This document shows, piece after piece, positions 6,894 through 7,138 of a stretch of 7,138 nt of DNA. The notes beneath the pieces were generated by a model. The model worked only from the letters and a program-made list of their open reading frames with translations, did not search any database and was not told where the DNA came from. Position 1 is the stretch's first letter, and each line of letters begins with the position of its first letter. Location of the stretch: contig CP070628.1 in the NCBI GenBank assembly GCA_020355985.1, forward strand, positions 212,342-219,479, read 5' to 3'. The position numbers were made by a program, and so were the translations under genes. This DNA is from Nitrospirota bacterium. GTDB lineage: Bacteria; Nitrospirota; Nitrospiria; Nitrospirales; UBA8639.

Positions 6894-6949
6894 GGCGACT
6901 ATCCTTTTGTTCCGACTTGGTTCATAACGCTTTTACTTTAAGACCATAT
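6894..6949 (-). promoter_or_regulatory. nuoD-nuoG spacer with nuoG ribosome binding site
   Basis: This 56 bp gap is the longest spacer in the window. On the minus strand it holds an AAAAGGAT Shine-Dalgarno-like stretch (6901-6908) with the GGA core eight bases before the nuoG ATG at 6893, which supports that start. It also holds an eight-codon mini-ORF, MNQVGTKG, from 6925 to a TAG at 6899-6901, ending five bases before the nuoG start and overlapping the ribosome binding site. No inverted repeat or T-tract that would serve as a terminator is visible, and no convincing -35/-10 pair, so nuoD and nuoG are probably co-transcribed. Confidence 0.6.
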
Positions 6950-7138
6950 TTATCGATCGCATTCTCCCATGACGATGTCATAGCTTCCGAAAATAGTGAC
7001 GGCGTCTGCGATCATATAGCCCTTCGACATATGATCAAAGGCACCCATGTGAATAAAGGATGGAGAGCGGATTTTCAAACGATACGGATTCCCGCCTCCC
7101 GTACTCACAATATAGAACCCCAGCTCGCCTTTATGTGC
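6950..7138 (-). CDS. nuoD: NADH-quinone oxidoreductase subunit D (49 kDa subunit), C-terminal fragment
   Basis: Only the last 62 codons are in the window; the 5' part lies beyond base 7138, and the gene ends at a TAA stop. The visible protein begins [15 protein letters not shown], continues [18 protein letters not shown], and ends with a segment reading [19 protein letters not shown]. This is the conserved C-terminus of NuoD / the 49 kDa subunit, homologous to the large subunit of [NiFe] hydrogenases but normally without the Ni-Fe site. In the family this protein, with NuoB, forms the quinone-binding cavity next to cluster N2, in the cytoplasmic arm. The usual family C-terminus ends in an LGSxDxVxGExDR-like motif, and here it does so with a Cys in the penultimate triad (GECDR). 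Whether the gene is a stand-alone nuoD or a nuoCD fusion cannot be seen. It is followed after 56 bp by nuoG instead of the usual nuoE. Confidence 0.95.
   Translation of the reverse strand, partial: AHKGELGFYIVSTGGGNPYRLKIRSPSFIHMGAFDHMSKGYMIADAVTIFGSYDIVMGECDR

Overview
The window is one stretch of a respiratory complex I (nuo) operon. Every supported gene lies on the minus strand, so the biological reading direction runs from base 7138 down to base 1. The order is nuoD (3' end only), nuoG, nuoI, nuoJ, nuoK, nuoL and nuoM (5' part only, cut by the window edge). Spacing is 56, 23, 8, 11, 1 and 7 bp. No promoter, terminator, RNA gene, repeat array or mobile element is visible, so this is the interior of a single transcription unit.

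The genes form one machine. NuoD and NuoI belong to the connecting and quinone-reducing part. NuoG carries a chain of Fe-S clusters. NuoJ and NuoK are small membrane subunits, and NuoL and NuoM are antiporter-like proton pumps. All charged residues expected for pumping are present in NuoL, NuoK and the visible part of NuoM.

Three things set the locus apart from a textbook nuoA-N operon. (1) NuoL is long (665 aa). The extra length lies mainly in the C-terminal amphipathic lateral helix (HL), which carries about 25-29 more residues than E. coli NuoL and may be a tandem duplication of a 26-residue unit. A longer HL is the known hallmark of '2M' complex I variants, which hold a fourth pumping subunit (a second NuoM). 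The second nuoM, if present, would lie beyond base 1. (2) nuoE and nuoF are absent between nuoD and nuoG, and nuoH is absent between nuoG and nuoI. (3) NuoG resembles a formate dehydrogenase alpha subunit, with an extra complete ferredoxin-type [4Fe-4S] motif and a glycine where the catalytic Sec/Cys should be.

Together these suggest a complex I with raised pumping stoichiometry and an electron partner that may be ferredoxin rather than NADH, possibly able to run in reverse. Such modified complexes are known from Nitrospira among others. The base composition (by eye a little under 50% GC) and gene content fit a Nitrospira-like or other autotrophic bacterium, but the phylum is an inference and not proven by this window.
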